DNA of 64,000 nt from Variovorax guangxiensis (GCF_003952165.1 NZ_RXFT01000021.1:46432-110431); one strand, 5' to 3'; positions 20,808 to 30,081 are shown, numbered from the stretch's first letter. A program made the numbers and translations. Notes: a model not told the origin generated them from the sequence alone.

Positions 20808-21509
20808 TCACCACAGGCCGGGGAGCAACCTCCAGCGCACGCGACCGGCATAGTCCGCGTAACCGGAAAGCTCTGCCTGCAACAGGCGATCTTCCCAGGA
20901 GGTTCGCAGTACCAGCAACGCCGAAGCGAGCGCGGCGGGCAGGAGCGCCCACAGCGAGCCCAGCGCGAGCGCCATGCCGAAGAACAGTGCGAGCGCCGCG
21001 GCATAACCCGGATGCCGGATGAACCGGTAAGGCCCCACATCGATCACGCACTGATGGCGCTCCGACTGGATTCGAACGCCGGGCTCGAAGAAAGGATTCA
21101 CGGCCTGTGCCCAAGCGGTCATTGCGATCCCGGCGAGCAACGCGACGTGCCCCACCACCATGACCCAGGCCGGCACTGGTGACCACTGATAGCGCCCGGC
21201 ATCGAGCGCCGCGACGGGAAGAATCGCCACCATCGCGGGCAGGATGACCGCAAGCAGCGCCTTGTCCCAGTCTTTCGTCCCCGGCTGGAAGCGACTGCGT
21301 GCACGATAGATCATCGGGTTGACTCGCGCGAGCACCAGTGCCGAGACACCGAACCCAAGAAGCAGCACTGCAAGGAACACCCACCCAGGTCGCCAGCCGA
21401 TGGAGCCTGCGGGCAGGAAGATCAGGACGAGCAAGGCCAGCGGCAGGCCGATCGCATAGGCGATCGCTGCAGGCGGTGAGATCGATGGCGGTTGCCTGGG
21501 GGCTTCCAT
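20808..21509 (-). CDS. Isoprenylcysteine carboxyl-methyltransferase-like membrane protein
   Basis: 233 residues with about five hydrophobic helices and a C-terminal segment GPYRFIRHPGYAAALALFFGMALALGS, the RHPxY motif of the ICMT/PEMT-like phospholipid methyltransferase fold. In bacteria these are mostly of unknown substrate. AAGGAG 8 bases before ATG 21509 supports the start. It is divergent from an AraC-family regulator. Confidence 0.75.
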   Translation of the reverse strand: MEAPRQPPSISPPAAIAYAIGLPLALLVLIFLPAGSIGWRPGWVFLAVLLLGFGVSALVLARVNPMIYRARSRFQPGTKDWDKALLAVILPAMVAILPVAALDAGRYQWSPVPAWVMVVGHVALLAGIAMTAWAQAVNPFFEPGVRIQSERHQCVIDVGPYRFIRHPGYAAALALFFGMALALGSLWALLPAALASALLVLRTSWEDRLLQAELSGYADYAGRVRWRLLPGLW

Positions 21510-21679
21510 GACTGGTGCTCCTTCCGGGGTCATCCGATCTGGCGCGCTTCTTCGCCATTGCGCTGCCGCGCGCGAGCCGATGACGTGCGTTGCGGGTCTC
21601 GATGATGTGGTCATCATGCCGGATCAGGCATGTCAATTTTCTTCAAGACAGGCGTTTCCTGCGCTGCAAGAATGGCTTC

Positions 21680-22573
21680 ATGCGAGAAGACGGACACCGT
21701 GAAGAAGCACTCGGGCCTGATGCCCCCCGATCCCGCAACGCGCTGCGGGACGACGCACGCTTCTTCACCTCGGGGTGCATGACAGGCGAGGAACGGGTGG
21801 ACTGCCTGACCGCAACCTTCAGGAAGCACCGCTATGCCCTGCATGCGCACGAGACTTTCGTGATCGGAGCGATCACCTCGGGCTGTGGCACCTTGTGGCT
21901 TCAAGGTACGCGGCATCGCGCCAGCCCGGGAGACCTGACGCTGCTCAACCCGGAAGACGTGCACGACGGGACGCCCCATGACGACACGGGCTACAGCTAC
22001 CGGGTGACCTACCCTTCCGCGTCGCTCGTTCAGCGCCTGGCGGCCGAGATCACCGGCCATGAAGTCCAGCCGCATTTCCGGTGCCGGGTGATCCGGGACC
22101 CCGCCGCGGCCACTCGCCTGGTGGCCGCGCACCTGGCACTGGAGACCTCCGGTTGGTCGCTGGGCACGGAGGAAGCGCTGCTGCTGGCCTATGCCTGCTG
22201 CCTCGAGCGACACGCCGAGCGCTTCCGCCCCGAGGCCCCGCGAGGCCGGGAGCAGCAGCGAGTGTCCAGGGTCAAGTCGATGCTGGAAGATCAAGCCACG
22301 TCGAGCGACGTGTGCCTGGCCGACCTCGCCGGCGAAGTCGGCGTGAGCCGGTTCCACCTGATCCGCATGTTCCGCAATGAAGCGGGAACCACACCGCACG
22401 CCTATCTGGTCGGCCGCCGCATCGAGGCGGCAAAGCGCCGCCTGCGCCGGGGAGAAGCGCCGATCGCCGTGGCGTCGGCAACCGGCTTTGCGGACCAGGC
22501 CCACCTGACACGCGTCTTCAAGGCCAGGGTCGGCGTGACGCCCGGTGCCTACAGGGACGGGGTGTCGAAATGA
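21680..22573 (+). CDS. AraC-family regulator, probable regulator of azlCD
   Basis: 297 residues: an N-terminal cupin-type sensing domain (HAHETFVIGAITSGCGTLWLQG and RASPGDLTLLNPEDVHDG) and a C-terminal double-HTH AraC domain (VCLADLAGEVGVSRFHLIRMF and ATGFADQAHLTRVFKARVGV). It overlaps azlC by four bases (ATGA), so it probably controls the exporter it is coupled to, as other AraC-AzlCD pairs do. The start is chosen by domain position; the Shine-Dalgarno is weak. Confidence 0.85.
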   Translation: MREDGHREEALGPDAPRSRNALRDDARFFTSGCMTGEERVDCLTATFRKHRYALHAHETFVIGAITSGCGTLWLQGTRHRASPGDLTLLNPEDVHDGTPHDDTGYSYRVTYPSASLVQRLAAEITGHEVQPHFRCRVIRDPAAATRLVAAHLALETSGWSLGTEEALLLAYACCLERHAERFRPEAPRGREQQRVSRVKSMLEDQATSSDVCLADLAGEVGVSRFHLIRMFRNEAGTTPHAYLVGRRIEAAKRRLRRGEAPIAVASATGFADQAHLTRVFKARVGVTPGAYRDGVSK

Positions 22574-23340
22574 GGCCGTGCGAAGGCCCCGCCTCATCCG
22601 CGGCTCCGCCGGATCGCCGACCCTCCTCGCTCGCCACAGCCGCCGAAGGCGCAAGGGACATCCTGCCTGCGGTGATGGTCGCGGTTCCGATCGGCCTGCT
22701 GCTCGGAGCCCTGTGCAGGTCCAAGGGCATCCACGCCGCGGAGGCCGGATGGATGTCACTGCTCGTCAACGCGGGCGCATCGCAGTTCGCGGCGGTCCAG
22801 CTGTGGGCGAACGACGGGCCGAGGCTCGGGCCGATCCTGCTGTCCACCTTGCTGATCAATGTGCGCCACGCGCTGATGAGCCTGACCCTCGTTCCGAAGC
22901 TCGCGAAGGCCGGCATGACGCGCCTGCGCATGTGCGTGGCGCTGGCCTTGCTCACCGATCCGACATGGGGATTCGCAGAGCAGCGTGCGCGCGCGGGCCT
23001 GCCGGTCACCTGGTCCTACTGGATGGGCCTGGCGCTCGTCTTCACGGCCGCGTGGGCTGGTGCGACCATGGCCGGCGCGTGGCTGGGCGCCTATCTCGGC
23101 GATCCCCGGCAGATCGGCGCGGACTTCGCGCTGGCGGCCTTGTTCATCGGCATGACGGCCAGGTTCTGGATGGGGTGGCGGCGCACCGGTTTTGCCATCG
23201 CCGCCAGCGGCCTGTCGTCGGCGGCCGTGTTCCACACCCTGGGTGCGCCGTGGCACGTGATGGCCGGCGCCATGGCCGGCATCGCGGTGGCCTACTTCGC
23301 GGCGCGGCCGGAGCAAGCACAGGAGCCGCAGCCCGCATGA
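22570..23340 (+). CDS. azlC: AzlC-family branched-chain amino-acid exporter, large subunit
   Basis: 256-residue inner-membrane protein with several helices; DILPAVMVAVPIGLLLGALCRSKGI and the NAGASQFAAVQLW region match AzlC/YgaZ. With AzlD it exports branched-chain amino acids or related molecules. Its start overlaps the AraC gene and its stop overlaps azlD (both ATGA), so three genes form a tightly coupled unit. Confidence 0.88.
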   Translation: MRPCEGPASSAAPPDRRPSSLATAAEGARDILPAVMVAVPIGLLLGALCRSKGIHAAEAGWMSLLVNAGASQFAAVQLWANDGPRLGPILLSTLLINVRHALMSLTLVPKLAKAGMTRLRMCVALALLTDPTWGFAEQRARAGLPVTWSYWMGLALVFTAAWAGATMAGAWLGAYLGDPRQIGADFALAALFIGMTARFWMGWRRTGFAIAASGLSSAAVFHTLGAPWHVMAGAMAGIAVAYFAARPEQAQEPQPA

Positions 23341-23660
23341 CGTTCCACGCGACAACCCTCGAGGCGATCGCGGCGATGGCCATCGTCACCTATCTCACCC
23401 GGGTCGCCGGCATGCTGTTGGTGCGCGGGGATCGGTTCGCCGTCCGCGGCCGCGCGAAAGCAGCCCTGGATGCCATACCGCCCGTCATGTTCGTCACGAT
23501 CATCGCGCCGACCCTGCTGGTCACCGGCTGGCCGGAAACGCTGGCGGGCCTGCTGGCGGCGGTGGCCTCGGTCCGCCTTCCGCTTCTCGGAACGATCCTG
23601 GTGGGCGTCGTTGCTGTGGCCGTGCTGCGTCTTGGCCTCGGCATGGCAGGTGCGCCATGA
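23337..23660 (+). CDS. azlD: AzlD-family exporter small subunit
   Basis: 107-residue hydrophobic protein with about four helices. AMAIVTYLTRVAGMLLV and LDAIPPVMFVTIIAP match AzlD/YgaH. The four-base overlap with azlC fixes the ATG at 23337. It completes the two-subunit exporter. Confidence 0.85.
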   Translation: MTFHATTLEAIAAMAIVTYLTRVAGMLLVRGDRFAVRGRAKAALDAIPPVMFVTIIAPTLLVTGWPETLAGLLAAVASVRLPLLGTILVGVVAVAVLRLGLGMAGAP

Positions 23661-23724
23661 GTGTCCGCGAGTACGGCAACAACGGCTCGGATCGGCTTCC
23701 CGGTTCCTCGATACCCTGGATGCG

Positions 23725-24189
23725 ATGAGCCCGGCCATACATTCCTTCCTGACGTCGAGCGATGCGATCTTCGAAGTGCACGACCACGACGCCGTGGTGA
23801 GCTTCGCTGAAGCGCAGCGCCTGCTTCCCTTCGATCCCGACGCGATGGTCAAGAGCCTGGCCTTCCGCCTGCCGGGTGATCGCTACGCGATCGCCGCCAT
23901 GCGGGCGGCCGAACGCGCGGACTACAAGAAGATCGCCGATGCACTTGGCGTGAGGAGAGCGGATCTCCACATGGCAACGGACATGGAACTGGCACAGTTC
24001 CTCGCGATGGTCCCGGGAGGCGTCGTACCCTTGCCGATCAACGGGGCACGGGTAGTCGTCGATTCGGGAGTGACGGCAATGGAAACGATCTATTGCGGCA
24101 CGGGGCGGAACGATTCGACCCTGCAGATTCGCAGTGCCGAACTTGTCCGGGTAAGTCGCTGTGCGCTGCACGACCTCGTCAAGCGGTGA
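23725..24189 (+). CDS. YbaK/EbsC-family aminoacyl-tRNA deacylase-like protein
   Basis: 154-residue cytosolic protein of the YbaK/ProX family, which hydrolyses mischarged aminoacyl-tRNAs in trans. Visible features are the conserved lysine region DAMVKSLAFRLPGDRYAIA and the GGVVPLPI glycine turn. The start is taken at the ATG before SPAIHSFL; no strong ribosome site is seen. Substrate specificity is unknown. Confidence 0.75.
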   Translation: MSPAIHSFLTSSDAIFEVHDHDAVVSFAEAQRLLPFDPDAMVKSLAFRLPGDRYAIAAMRAAERADYKKIADALGVRRADLHMATDMELAQFLAMVPGGVVPLPINGARVVVDSGVTAMETIYCGTGRNDSTLQIRSAELVRVSRCALHDLVKR

Positions 24190-24298
24190 TCGCCCGCATT
24201 TGCCGGACTGAGTCCAGCATTGCCGGTCGCGGCTCTTCGTTTGATCGCCAGAGTCAACGGGTCGGCCGCGTCTGAGCCCAAGAGATTCCTCGCAGCCA

Positions 24299-25897
24299 TC
24301 AGGGCGCAGCCGCCGGCAGGCAGCCCCGCAGCTCTTCCTGCACATCGCTGCCCGGCAGGATGCCCCAGCGCACCCGCACGCTGCGCGCATCGTCCTCGCC
24401 CGCCCAGGACAGGCGCAGGCTGCCGGAGCAGCTGGCGGTGGCCAGCAGCGGCTCCAGCAGCGCGCCCTCGGAGCGGAACTCCGGCGTGTCGAGGATCAGC
24501 ACCATGCCGCCCTCGCGCGCCAGTGCATCGGGCGGCAGCCATGGCGAGGTGCGCGGATCGCCGTCGATCAGCAGCTGTACGTCCGGGTCCATGTGCAGCA
24601 CCACCGCGCCGGTGAACCAGGTGTCGCCCACCATCAGCCGCAGCGGACGGTCGCCGGCGCGCTCATGCCACACGGCCTGAACGGCTTCGGCGATCTGCCC
24701 CGATGGCAGGTTGGCGCGGGTGATGTAGCCATGGCGCGCGCTCCAGACGCCATCGACCCAGGCCTGGCCGAACGATCCGGCGATGTGGAGGATGGCAGCC
24801 ACAGTCAGCGTGCCGACCCATCGGCGGCGCGTCCAGCGGTCGGCTTCGAGGCCCGGCACCACCATCACGGCCCACACGGCGACCGGCAGGAAGAAGGTGC
24901 TGAGCCACGAGGCCACCAGCCGCATGTGGAGCAGCACCGACATCGCCAGCACCAGGCACAGCGGCCCGAAGGTGGCCCAGGCGAGGAAGCGGCGGTCGAA
25001 GCCGCCTTGCGGCGTCTTCTCCTGCGCCGTGCCGCGCTCGCGCGTGAACCACGCCCACGCGACGAACAGCAGCATCGGCGACAGGCGAGCGACCTGCACC
25101 AGCAGGATGCGAAGCGGCCACGGGTGCACATGCTTCAGCAGCGGCCCCGACGGATGCACCGAATGCCGCGCATAGCCGATGGTCTGGTCGCCGTGCTGCA
25201 ACAGCCATGCGAGATGCGGCGCCATGAGCAGCAGCGCCACGCCGCCTGCGCGCAGCAGGTCGCGGCGCACGCGCGCGTCTCGCCACGATCCCTCGCGCAG
25301 GATGAAGCCCGCGCCCACCGCGAACTGCACCAGCGCGCTGTACTTGGTGAGCATCGACAGCGCCGCGAACACGCCGAGCCAGAGCCAATCGAAGCGGCCG
25401 CCTGCCGAAGGCCTGCGCAGCACGCGCCACAGCATCCACCAGTAGCCCGCCATCGGCAGCAGCTGCACGGTGTTGTGGTTGAAGATGGTGGCGCGCTGCA
25501 CGTGGTAGGTCACCAGCGAGCCGAGCAGCACCGCGAGCGCCGCCCGCATCGGCGGCATCATGCCCAGCGACCAGCGCCACATGATGTAGAGAGCGCCCAC
25601 GCCGCAGCCCACGCCAGCGGCATAGGTCAGCCAGGGCTGGCGGCCGGCCAGCAAGACAGGCAGGCCCATCAGCCAGCTCGGCAGCGGCGGGTGTTTGTAG
25701 TAGCCCCATTGCATGCTGCCGCCCCAGAAGAGCTCCTCGACGTTGTCCCAGGGCGGCGTCTCGTAGAACGTTGCCATGGGCAGCGTCCACAGCACCACCA
25801 GCGCCAGCAACGCGACGACGACCGCGCCATTCAGGGAAAGATGCCGCGCGAACGCGGGCGTCGGACGGGTGCCGGGAGGGATCAGCCAGGAATTCAT
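24299..25897 (-). CDS. ArnT/PMT-like glycosyltransferase (GT39 type)
   Basis: 532-residue multi-helix membrane protein. The first periplasmic loop has ETPPWDNVEELFWGG and the membrane segment has YYKHPPLPSWL, the acidic loop and the KHPPL signature of polyprenyl-phosphate sugar transferases. It likely transfers a sugar from a polyprenyl donor to a lipid or envelope acceptor. GGGAGG lies very close (2 bases) to ATG 25897. The acceptor is not known and no LPS genes are adjacent. Confidence 0.78.
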   Translation of the reverse strand: MNSWLIPPGTRPTPAFARHLSLNGAVVVALLALVVLWTLPMATFYETPPWDNVEELFWGGSMQWGYYKHPPLPSWLMGLPVLLAGRQPWLTYAAGVGCGVGALYIMWRWSLGMMPPMRAALAVLLGSLVTYHVQRATIFNHNTVQLLPMAGYWWMLWRVLRRPSAGGRFDWLWLGVFAALSMLTKYSALVQFAVGAGFILREGSWRDARVRRDLLRAGGVALLLMAPHLAWLLQHGDQTIGYARHSVHPSGPLLKHVHPWPLRILLVQVARLSPMLLFVAWAWFTRERGTAQEKTPQGGFDRRFLAWATFGPLCLVLAMSVLLHMRLVASWLSTFFLPVAVWAVMVVPGLEADRWTRRRWVGTLTVAAILHIAGSFGQAWVDGVWSARHGYITRANLPSGQIAEAVQAVWHERAGDRPLRLMVGDTWFTGAVVLHMDPDVQLLIDGDPRTSPWLPPDALAREGGMVLILDTPEFRSEGALLEPLLATASCSGSLRLSWAGEDDARSVRVRWGILPGSDVQEELRGCLPAAAP

Positions 25898-26049
25898 TGC
25901 CTCCCTTTGTAAAGCTGCAGTCCTAACGGCACCTGACCAACCCGCCATCCCCTGCGCTCCCCGGCACATAGAATCGCCAGCCTGCCTGCAGGCGTCCGGG
26001 CCCCGGTTCAGCCCAGGATCGGCCCGCAAGTCTCGGAGACACACAACCC

Positions 26050-26979
26050 ATGGACCGCTGGACCGAAATCGCCCTGCTCGTGCAGATCGCCGATGCCGGC
26101 AGCCTGAGCCGCGCCGCCGAGGCGCTGGGCCTCTCGAACGCCGCCGCCAGCCGCCACCTGAGCGCGCTCGAGGCACGGCTGGGCGCGCGGCTGGTCGAGC
26201 GCAACACGCGCCGGCTGTACCTCACCGACACCGGCCGCGAGTTCTGCGGCCGCGCCCGCACCATCCTGGCCGACCTGTCGGACGCCGAATCGGCGGTGAA
26301 CGCCACCGCGCTCAACCCCACGGGCACGCTGCGCGTCACGGCCTCGCTATCGTTCTCCATCCACCACATCGCGCCCCTGCTGCGCGAGTACACCGACCGC
26401 TACCCCGGCGTGACGGTGCACGTGGAGGCGGCCAACCGCTACTTCGACCTGATCGACAACAACATCGACGTGGCGATCCGTACCCGCGAGTTCGAGCCCG
26501 ACTCCAACGTCACCATCCGCCGGCTCGGCGAGACGCGGCGCATCCTCGCGGCCTCGCCGCGCTACTTCGCGCAGCACGGCTTTCCGAAGACGCTGGACGA
26601 GCTGAAGCGGCACAAGCTGCTGATCTACACCCATGCCAACAACCCGAACGAGCTGCGCTTTCGCCGCGGGAAGGAGACGCACACGGTGTCGGTCACGGGC
26701 CTGCTGGAGTCGAACGACGGCCAGGTGCTGCGCGCGGCCGCGCTCGACGGCATGGGCATCCTGGTGCAGCCCACCTACATCGTCTACGACGACATCGTGG
26801 CCGGCCGGCTGGTGCCCACGCTGGACGACTGGGACCTGCCGCACCTGACGATCAACCTGGCCTACCCGAGCCGCAAGCACCTGTCGGCCAAGGTGCGCAG
26901 CTTCATCGACTTCATGGCAGCCCACTTCCGCAAGATGGACTACGAGCGCAAGTGGACGGCGCACTTCGGCCCCCACTGA
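26050..26979 (+). CDS. LysR-family transcription regulator
   Basis: 309-residue LTTR with N-terminal winged HTH (AGSLSRAAEALGLSNAAASRHLSALEARLGARLVERNTRR) and a periplasmic-binding-like effector domain starting near residue 90. It belongs to the CrgA/YafC-like group by the short NATALNPTGTLRVTAS linker. It precedes the DoxX gene on the same strand by 132 bp. Targets and ligand unknown. Confidence 0.85.
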   Translation: MDRWTEIALLVQIADAGSLSRAAEALGLSNAAASRHLSALEARLGARLVERNTRRLYLTDTGREFCGRARTILADLSDAESAVNATALNPTGTLRVTASLSFSIHHIAPLLREYTDRYPGVTVHVEAANRYFDLIDNNIDVAIRTREFEPDSNVTIRRLGETRRILAASPRYFAQHGFPKTLDELKRHKLLIYTHANNPNELRFRRGKETHTVSVTGLLESNDGQVLRAAALDGMGILVQPTYIVYDDIVAGRLVPTLDDWDLPHLTINLAYPSRKHLSAKVRSFIDFMAAHFRKMDYERKWTAHFGPH

Positions 26980-27008
26980 CCCCGCCCCGGCGGCCTTTCG
27001 CCAAAACA

Positions 27009-27024
27009 TGTGCGTAAACGCACA
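27009..27024. promoter_or_regulatory. Crp-like palindrome upstream of doxX
   Basis: TGTGCGTAAACGCACA is a 16-bp inverted repeat with TGTG and CACA ends eight bases apart, the geometry of a Crp/Fnr half-site pair. It matches 14 of 16 positions of the element at 30066-30081. A Crp/Fnr-family gene lies 0.6 kb away. It is about 90 bp upstream of the DoxX start. Confidence 0.55.
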
Positions 27025-27111
27025 TTCCGCATTTCCACAGCCCCGCACACTGGAACCGCAACCGTCGCATTCCGCGGCGGACCCACCGTTTCCACCCTGC
27101 AAGGATCTGCC

Positions 27112-27585
27112 ATGAACACCCAGGCCACCGCCGCCAATACCCCGCGTGCGCCGATCGCGTCGCCGCTGTCCGCCCTCTCCCCCTCCACGCTGGACGATTC
27201 CGGCAAGCTGCTGATCCGCGTGGCGGTCGGCTTCCTGGTGCTGCTGCATGGCATCTTCAAGATCTCGGCCGGCGTGGGCTTCATCGCCGGCATGCTGGCC
27301 AAGGCCGGCCTGCCGGGCGGCATCGCCTACCTGGTGTACGTCGGCGAGATCGTCGCGCCGTTGCTGATGATCGCGGGCCTCTACACCCGCGCCGCCGCCG
27401 GCGTGGTGGTCATCAACATGCTGGTGGCCTTCGGCCTCGTGCACATGGCCGATTTCTTCGCGCTGACCAAGCAGGGCGGCTGGGCGCTGGAACTGCAGGG
27501 CCTGTACCTGTTCGGCGCGCTGACCGTGGTGCTGCTGGGCGCTGGCCGCTTCTCGCTGGGCGGCACCAAGGGCCGCTGGAACTGA
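27112..27585 (+). CDS. DoxX-family membrane protein
   Basis: 157-residue protein: a 35-residue Ala/Ser/Pro-rich N-terminus, then four hydrophobic helices with LLIRVAVGFLVLLHGIFKI, as in DoxX/SURF4-like proteins. AAGGATCT precedes the ATG at 27112. DoxX proteins are linked to membrane redox stress in other bacteria; here its role is unknown. A Crp-like site lies upstream. It is one of two DoxX genes in the window. Confidence 0.82.
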   Translation: MNTQATAANTPRAPIASPLSALSPSTLDDSGKLLIRVAVGFLVLLHGIFKISAGVGFIAGMLAKAGLPGGIAYLVYVGEIVAPLLMIAGLYTRAAAGVVVINMLVAFGLVHMADFFALTKQGGWALELQGLYLFGALTVVLLGAGRFSLGGTKGRWN

Positions 27586-27597
27586 TCGCCTTCCGGC

Positions 27598-28317
27598 TCA
27601 GCCGGCGTCGCCACGTACCTGCGAGACCATCGCCTCCAGGCGGGCCACGTCGGCGACCAGAAGGGCCTTGTCGTCCTTGCGCAGCACGCCGCTGCGCGCC
27701 AGCACGTTGAGTTCGCGGGTCACCTGCTCGCGGTTGGTGCTGATCTGGCTGGCCAGCGCCGCGTGCTTGGGCGCCGGGTCGAGCCGGGCCTGATTGCCCT
27801 CCACGCCGGCGGCGCGGGCCAGGCGCAGCAGCTCGGCATGCAGCCGGTTCTGCACGCCCAGGGTGCTCAGGTCGATCACCCGCTCCGAGAGCTGCCGCAC
27901 CAGCGTCGCCAGCCGCAGCATCACCCGGCCGGCCACCAGGGGCTCGTCGCGCAGCAGGGCCATGAAGGAAGCGCGGTCGAGGCTGGCGACCACGCTGGGC
28001 TCCAGCGTGACCACGTCGGCGGAGCGCGGGCCGCCGTCGATGGCGGAGATGTCGCCGAAGTGCTCGCCCGCTTCGGAGTCGCGGAAGGTCACCTGGCGGC
28101 CGTTGGCCGAGTAGGTCGTCACCCGCACACGGCCCGAGACCAGCAGGAACACCTCGCCCTGCTGCTCGGCGCGCAGCAACAGGGGCTTGCCGGCCTCCAC
28201 GCTGTGCCACAGGCATTGCTGGGCCAGCAGGTCCAGCCGCTGGTCGGAAAGGCCTTCGAGCAGCGCGATCTGGCGCAGCGCGAGGCTGGAGCGGGGGGTA
28301 GGTTCGGGTTTGGCCAT
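27598..28317 (-). CDS. Crp/Fnr-family transcription regulator
   Basis: 239 residues. The cyclic-nucleotide-binding fold spans about 20-135 (VSGRVRVTTYSANGRQVTFRDSEAGEHFGDISAIDG), with a dimer helix and C-terminal HTH (ASQISTNREQVTRELNVLARSGVL). The phosphate-binding segment GEHFGDISAIDGGPRSAD resembles cNMP-binding cassettes, but canonical cAMP contacts cannot be confirmed by eye. There is no N-terminal Cys cluster, so it is not an FNR-type iron-sulfur sensor. The start could also be ATG 28344. It is divergent from a cyclase, suggesting a sensor-output pair. Confidence 0.83.
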   Translation of the reverse strand: MAKPEPTPRSSLALRQIALLEGLSDQRLDLLAQQCLWHSVEAGKPLLLRAEQQGEVFLLVSGRVRVTTYSANGRQVTFRDSEAGEHFGDISAIDGGPRSADVVTLEPSVVASLDRASFMALLRDEPLVAGRVMLRLATLVRQLSERVIDLSTLGVQNRLHAELLRLARAAGVEGNQARLDPAPKHAALASQISTNREQVTRELNVLARSGVLRKDDKALLVADVARLEAMVSQVRGDAG

Positions 28318-28373
28318 GCCGGGGGACGGTAGGGGCGCGCGCATTATGCTCGGGTGCCGCTTCGAACCCGTTC

Positions 28374-30050
28374 ATGGACAGACATTCCCCCAAAGCCGTT
28401 GCTGCCGACACCTTTTCGCTGAGACCGCCCACACGGCGCAATCTCCGCTGGGCGAGCGGGCTGGTGCTGATGGCCTACGTCACGGCGCACCTGCTGAACC
28501 ATTCGCTGGGCATCTATTCCTTTGCCGCCGCCGAGACCGTGCTGCGCGGCGTGCAGGCCTTCTGGCACACCCTGGCGGGCACCGCGCTGCTGTATGGCGC
28601 GGCCGCCACGCACCTGGCGCTGGCGGTGGTCGCCCTGTGGGAGCGGCGCACGCTGCGCATGCCCCCGCTCGAAGGCCTGCGCGTGGCGCTGGGCTTCGCA
28701 CTGCCGCTGCTGCTGGCCACGCACCTCACGGCCATGCGCGGCGCCTACCTGGCCTACGGCATCGAGGGCTCGTATGCCCGCGTGGTCTGGGGCCTCTGGG
28801 ACTGGCAGGGCGCGGCAGCACAGCTGCTGATGATGCTGGCCGCCTGGACGCACGGCTGCCTGGGCCTGCACTTCGCGCTGCGGGCCAAGCCGGTGTGGAG
28901 GCGCTTCTCGCACCTGTTGCTGGCCGTCGCGGTGGTACTTCCGCTGACCGCCGCGATGGGCTTCGTCTCGATGGGGCGCGAGTTCCAGTGGACCGGCGTG
29001 CCGCCGACCGCCCTCCCCACGGCCGAACAGGGCAAGGCGCTGGGCGCGGCCGAGAACGCGATCAAGTGGGGCTACGGGCTGGCGCTGGTCGCCCTGCTGG
29101 CAGCGCGCTGGGGCCGCAACGGCCTCGCGCGCTGGTCGCGCCAGCCGCAGGTGGCGCTGCGCTACCCGGGCCGCACGGTGCATGTTCCGCATGGCTGGAG
29201 CGTGCTGGAGGCGAGCCGCTCCCACGGCATCGACCATGTGTCGATCTGCGGCGGACGGGCGCGCTGCTCCACCTGCCGCGTGCGCGTGGCCGGCCCTGCC
29301 GACCACATCGGCGAGCCGGGCCGCGACGAGCGGCGCACGCTCGAGCGGGTGCGCGCGCCGGCCGACGTGCGGCTGGCCTGCCAGCTGCGCCCGCGCGGCG
29401 ACATCGAGGTCACGCCGCTGTTCGCGCCGCTGCCCAACGAGGGCCGGCCCGCGCCGGTCGGCAGCTTCGGGCGCGAGCGCGACGTGGCCATCCTCTTCGT
29501 CGACCTGCGGCGCTGGTCGGGCCTGTCGGAGCGGCAGTGGCCCTTCGACCTCGCCTACGTGCTCGACCGCTACTTCGCCACCGTGGGCGCGGCCGTGCGC
29601 GAAAGCGGCGGCGTGCCCAACCAGTTCATCGGCGACAGCGTGATGGCGATCTTCGGCCTCGACTGCGACCTGCCCACCGCGTGCAGGCAGGCATTGCGCG
29701 CCACCGAGCTGATCGGGCAGCGCATGGACGCATGGAGCGAAGGCTTCGAGGCGCAGTTCGGCCAGCGGCTGGAGTTCGGCATGGGCCTGCACGCGGGCCG
29801 CGCGGCTGTCGGCGAAGTGGGCTACCTGGAGACCACAACCTTCACCGCCATCGGCGAAGTGGTCAACACCGCGAGCCGGTTGCAGGATCATTCGAAGACC
29901 GCGGCGTCACGCCTCGTGGTGTCGCTGTTCGCGGCCGAGAAGGCCGGTGTCGCGCACGCCATGGGCGCGGCCGAAACGCTCACGGTGCGCGGCCGCTCCG
30001 AGCCGCTGGCGGTGCTATACGGACAGCACACGGCAGCCGTCCCTGTCTGA
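28374..30050 (+). CDS. Membrane, [2Fe-2S] ferredoxin and class III cyclase fusion
   Basis: 558 residues in three parts. Residues about 25-240 hold five to six membrane helices with several His (HLLNH, FWHTLAG, ATHLT, WTHGCLGLHF), like a cytochrome b-type heme anchor. Residues about 262-345 are a ferredoxin domain with Cys292, 298, 301 and 336 (CX5CX2CX34C). Residues about 370-555 are a class III nucleotide cyclase: metal Asp377 (FVDLR) and Asp421 (GDSVMAIFG), with Asn498 and Arg502 in VNTASRL. The usual base-selecting Lys before GD is Gln417, and Thr491 replaces Asp. It may couple membrane redox state to cAMP (or cGMP) output. Substrate is uncertain. Confidence 0.85.
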   Translation: MDRHSPKAVAADTFSLRPPTRRNLRWASGLVLMAYVTAHLLNHSLGIYSFAAAETVLRGVQAFWHTLAGTALLYGAAATHLALAVVALWERRTLRMPPLEGLRVALGFALPLLLATHLTAMRGAYLAYGIEGSYARVVWGLWDWQGAAAQLLMMLAAWTHGCLGLHFALRAKPVWRRFSHLLLAVAVVLPLTAAMGFVSMGREFQWTGVPPTALPTAEQGKALGAAENAIKWGYGLALVALLAARWGRNGLARWSRQPQVALRYPGRTVHVPHGWSVLEASRSHGIDHVSICGGRARCSTCRVRVAGPADHIGEPGRDERRTLERVRAPADVRLACQLRPRGDIEVTPLFAPLPNEGRPAPVGSFGRERDVAILFVDLRRWSGLSERQWPFDLAYVLDRYFATVGAAVRESGGVPNQFIGDSVMAIFGLDCDLPTACRQALRATELIGQRMDAWSEGFEAQFGQRLEFGMGLHAGRAAVGEVGYLETTTFTAIGEVVNTASRLQDHSKTAASRLVVSLFAAEKAGVAHAMGAAETLTVRGRSEPLAVLYGQHTAAVPV

Positions 30051-30065
30051 CCAATCGCTGAAAGC

Positions 30066-30081
30066 GGTGCGCAAACGCACA
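30066..30081. promoter_or_regulatory. Crp-like palindrome upstream of small secreted-protein genes
   Basis: GGTGCGCAAACGCACA matches the element at 27009-27024 at 14 of 16 positions, with the inner GTGCG/CGCAC arms perfectly paired. It lies about 90 bp upstream of the ATG at 30169, the same distance as the first copy from its gene. Confidence 0.5.
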
